Source: Serpens sp035497915 (lineage in GTDB: Bacteria > Pseudomonadota > Gammaproteobacteria > Pseudomonadales > Pseudomonadaceae). From it: 64,000 nucleotides of DNA. Below, piece after piece: positions 62,020 through 64,000 of the stretch. Location of the stretch: NCBI RefSeq assembly GCF_035497915.1, contig NZ_DATJCS010000012.1:1-64000 (forward strand), given 5' to 3'. The first letter of the stretch is position 1; every line of letters begins with the position of its first letter. The translations under genes and the position numbers were made by a program. The notes beneath the pieces are model-generated. The model did no database searches. It was given only the letters and a program-made list of their open reading frames with translations, and was not told the DNA's origin.

Positions 62020-64000
62020 TCAGAAGCGATAGTTTGCCGACAGCCAGTAGCTGCGGCCTGCTTCGGCGACGTTGTAGTCGTTGCTGCAGGTCCAGGAGCC
62101 CGAACCGTCGGGTTCACACGAGCGGGTGCTGAGGTCCTTGTCGAACACGTTGTTCACACGGGCATTGAACGACAGGCTCTCGTCGAACTTGTAGCTGGCG
62201 CCCAGGTGATTGAGGACGTAGGACTTGTAGTACAACTCGACGGTCTCCGGTTGCGGGCCGGTGGTCGTTGCGGTACCGCGGAAGCGCTCATCACGCGCTT
62301 CGGTGATGAAGCTCAGGTTCAGCTTCGAGGTGGCATCCCAGCTCAGCGTGGCGTTGGCCATGTGCTCGGGGGTGTTCACCAGCGGCAAGCCCTTGTTGTT
62401 GCCGCTCTTCTGCTCGCTGTCGGTGTAGGTGTAGTTACCGCTCAGGGCCAGGCTGTTGATGATCTGCCAACGGCCCGCCAGCTCGATACCCTGGGTGGTC
62501 GCCTTGTCCACGTTGGTCTTCTGCGAGAAGGTGGTGTAGCCAAGTTCCGCCCAGCCCGGCCCGATGTCCACGCAACCGCTGTTCAGGTACTTGACCCCGC
62601 TGGTGTTGTAGCAGTTCGGCACGGCATCGGCAGTGGCGATCTTGTCCTTGAACTCGTTGAGGAACAGTGTGGCGTTGAAGCTGAAGTTGTCGAGATTGTC
62701 GAAGTAGGTGGCCACTTCGTAGTTCAGGCTGGTTTCCGGTTGAAGGTCGGGGGTGCCGACCATGGGGGAAACGCCCTGGCCACCGAAGCCGGTGATGCCG
62801 TCGAACAGGTCGTTGGGCTTCGGCGTTTTATAGCCGGTGCTGACGCCGCCCTTCAGCGTCCAGTTCTCGGTGGTGCGCCAGGTGACGTAGCCGCGCGGGC
62901 TGACTTGGCTGCCGAAGATGTTGTGCTCGTCGACGCGTGCGCCGAACGTCAGGGTCACGTCATCCAACACGTCCCAGCTGTCTTCGGCGAACAGGGCCCA
63001 CTGTTCGTGATCCTGGGTCTTGCCGTTCTGGTAGCCCGCGCCATCCATGCCGAACACCCCATCTTCCATTTCCGCCAGGAAGTACTGGGCGCCTACGGTG
63101 TAGTGATGGTTGCCAATGCTGTTGGTCAGCTTGGTGTCGAAGATGGTGTTGTCGATTTCGAGGGTGCGCAATTCACGGGGCAGGAATGCCGCTTCGAGCT
63201 GGGCTTTCAAGGCAGGCGTCAGTGTCGGTTTGCCGCCGGCCGTGGTGATGCCTTGATCGGCCTTTGCCTGATTCCAGATGGCTTGCAGATCCGCGCGCTC
63301 CGCCACGGTCAGCGGCAGGGAGCGGCCCAGGTTTTCACTGTTGCTACGGGTCAGGCTGGTGTCGGTGGTGCCGAAGCTCCAGCGGCCGGTGTGCGCCAGG
63401 ACGAACTGCTCACGCTGGACCCGCTGCCTTTCCGTGTAGCCGACCCGCGGCTGGATAACGCCTTGGTTGCTCGCACGCCACAGGCTCTGCGCCGAGTCCA
63501 GCGTGCCGACCTGGCCGCCGGTGTTGTCGTAGCGCTGCTTGGCTACGTCGTACTCGAGCTGGAAGTCGTGGTCCTGATGGGGAGTGAAGTTGAGGGTCAG
63601 ACCCGCATTCCAGTTCTTGGCTGTCACGGACTTGCGATCACCGAAACCGCCTTCGTCGATGAAGTCGCTGCCGTCACTGTTCTTGAGGCCGCTGACCACG
63701 TAGCCCGGATCGCTTTGACCGCGTTCGAAGAAACTGCCGCGCACGCCCAGGCCGAGCAGGCCGTCCACCAGCGGGCCGCTGGCGAAGAACTCGGTCTTGT
63801 GGTTGTCGCCGTACTGCGAGTCTTCCTGGAATGTGTGGCCGTGACTGATGGAGCCCCCCCATTCCTTCCTGACCTTCTTGGTGATGATGTTGATCACGCC
63901 ACCCATGGCGTCTGCGCCGTAGAGGGTGGACATCGGGCCGCGTACCACTTCGATGCGTTCGATGGCGTCAAGGGATGGCATGTACATGAACTGGCTATTG
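62020..64000 (-). CDS. TonB-dependent receptor, CirA/FepA-like, 5' end missing
   Basis: About 660 residues are visible; the N-terminus (signal peptide, TonB box, start of plug) lies beyond the right edge. The plug-to-barrel motif EVVRGPMSTLYGADA and the following MGGVINIITKK identify a ligand-gated porin. A 22-stranded barrel fills the rest and ends with the canonical C-terminal phenylalanine (SANYRF). The barrel loops include YQNGKTQDHEQWALFAEDSW and two cysteines near the C-terminus (STRSCEP; SWTCSND). It most resembles catecholate/ferric-siderophore receptors. The ligand is not fixed. It lies upstream of the PepSY-DUF2271-DUF4198-flavoreductase operon on the same strand. Confidence 0.88.
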   Translation of the reverse strand, partial: NSQFMYMPSLDAIERIEVVRGPMSTLYGADAMGGVINIITKKVRKEWGGSISHGHTFQEDSQYGDNHKTEFFASGPLVDGLLGLGVRGSFFERGQSDPGYVVSGLKNSDGSDFIDEGGFGDRKSVTAKNWNAGLTLNFTPHQDHDFQLEYDVAKQRYDNTGGQVGTLDSAQSLWRASNQGVIQPRVGYTERQRVQREQFVLAHTGRWSFGTTDTSLTRSNSENLGRSLPLTVAERADLQAIWNQAKADQGITTAGGKPTLTPALKAQLEAAFLPRELRTLEIDNTIFDTKLTNSIGNHHYTVGAQYFLAEMEDGVFGMDGAGYQNGKTQDHEQWALFAEDSWDVLDDVTLTFGARVDEHNIFGSQVSPRGYVTWRTTENWTLKGGVSTGYKTPKPNDLFDGITGFGGQGVSPMVGTPDLQPETSLNYEVATYFDNLDNFSFNATLFLNEFKDKIATADAVPNCYNTSGVKYLNSGCVDIGPGWAELGYTTFSQKTNVDKATTQGIELAGRWQIINSLALSGNYTYTDSEQKSGNNKGLPLVNTPEHMANATLSWDATSKLNLSFITEARDERFRGTATTTGPQPETVELYYKSYVLNHLGASYKFDESLSFNARVNNVFDKDLSTRSCEPDGSGSWTCSNDYNVAEAGRSYWLSANYRF

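Overview
The window is a stretch of high-G+C gammaproteobacterial chromosome that reads as Pseudomonas. The core proteins (SpeC, GlyA, RadA, MscL, TrmA, RlmG, Fpr, YejK, a MorA-like cyclase/phosphodiesterase, SbcCD) look like Pseudomonas versions. The gene neighbours morA-glyA, radA-mscL and an iron-reduction cluster near speC also fit the genus. Spaces between genes are full of short palindromic REP sequences of at least four families. No phage, transposase, CRISPR array or rRNA operon is present. Identification rests on recognised sequence features, not on database searches.

Layout. 0-2.3 kb: a glycosyltransferase and a PAP2 phosphatase diverge from a region with good PhoB-box matches on both strands; a tRNA operon (Asn-Pro-Lys) follows with its own promoter and terminator. 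2.3-7 kb: sbcDC. 7-13 kb: YjeH-type amino-acid exporter, a lone TAXI binding protein, nucleoid protein YejK, a GNAT acetyltransferase, a GST and a GIY-YIG nuclease. 13.0-13.7 kb: a REP array of six units of about 114 bp. 13.7-20.5 kb: an unknown membrane protein, a CDF-like metal transporter, a PhoX phosphatase, an ArsJ-type GAPDH without arsJ, and an OmpA-like lipoprotein. 20.6-29.4 kb: trmA, a purine permease, rlmG, fpr, a TerC/CBS protein, mscL, a possible tiny membrane peptide, and radA behind a LexA-like box. 29.6-38.1 kb: glyA, morA-like gene, ettA, gdhA.

38.1-40.6 kb is a low-G+C islet with three small exported or membrane-anchored proteins of unknown function. It starts at the gdhA terminator, and an exact 33-bp copy of that terminator lies about 1.9 kb further on, inside the islet. 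It is the clearest accessory segment.

40.6-49.4 kb: a zinc-ribbon rhomboid protease coupled to a small membrane protein, then a six-gene operon dctQ-dctM-dctP-glutamine-synthetase-like-ALDH-Fe-ADH. The operon looks like uptake and gamma-glutamyl-protected oxidation of an amine or amino alcohol. 49.5-58 kb: a DksA-like protein, prfC, speC with a long leader, and a MacA-MacB-outer-membrane-factor efflux operon. 58-64 kb: a PepSY-TM/DUF2271/DUF4198/flavoreductase operon beside a TonB-dependent receptor cut by the window edge, which suggests reductive handling of imported ferric chelates. Two themes recur: phosphate starvation (GT/PAP2 and phoX) and metal or iron handling.
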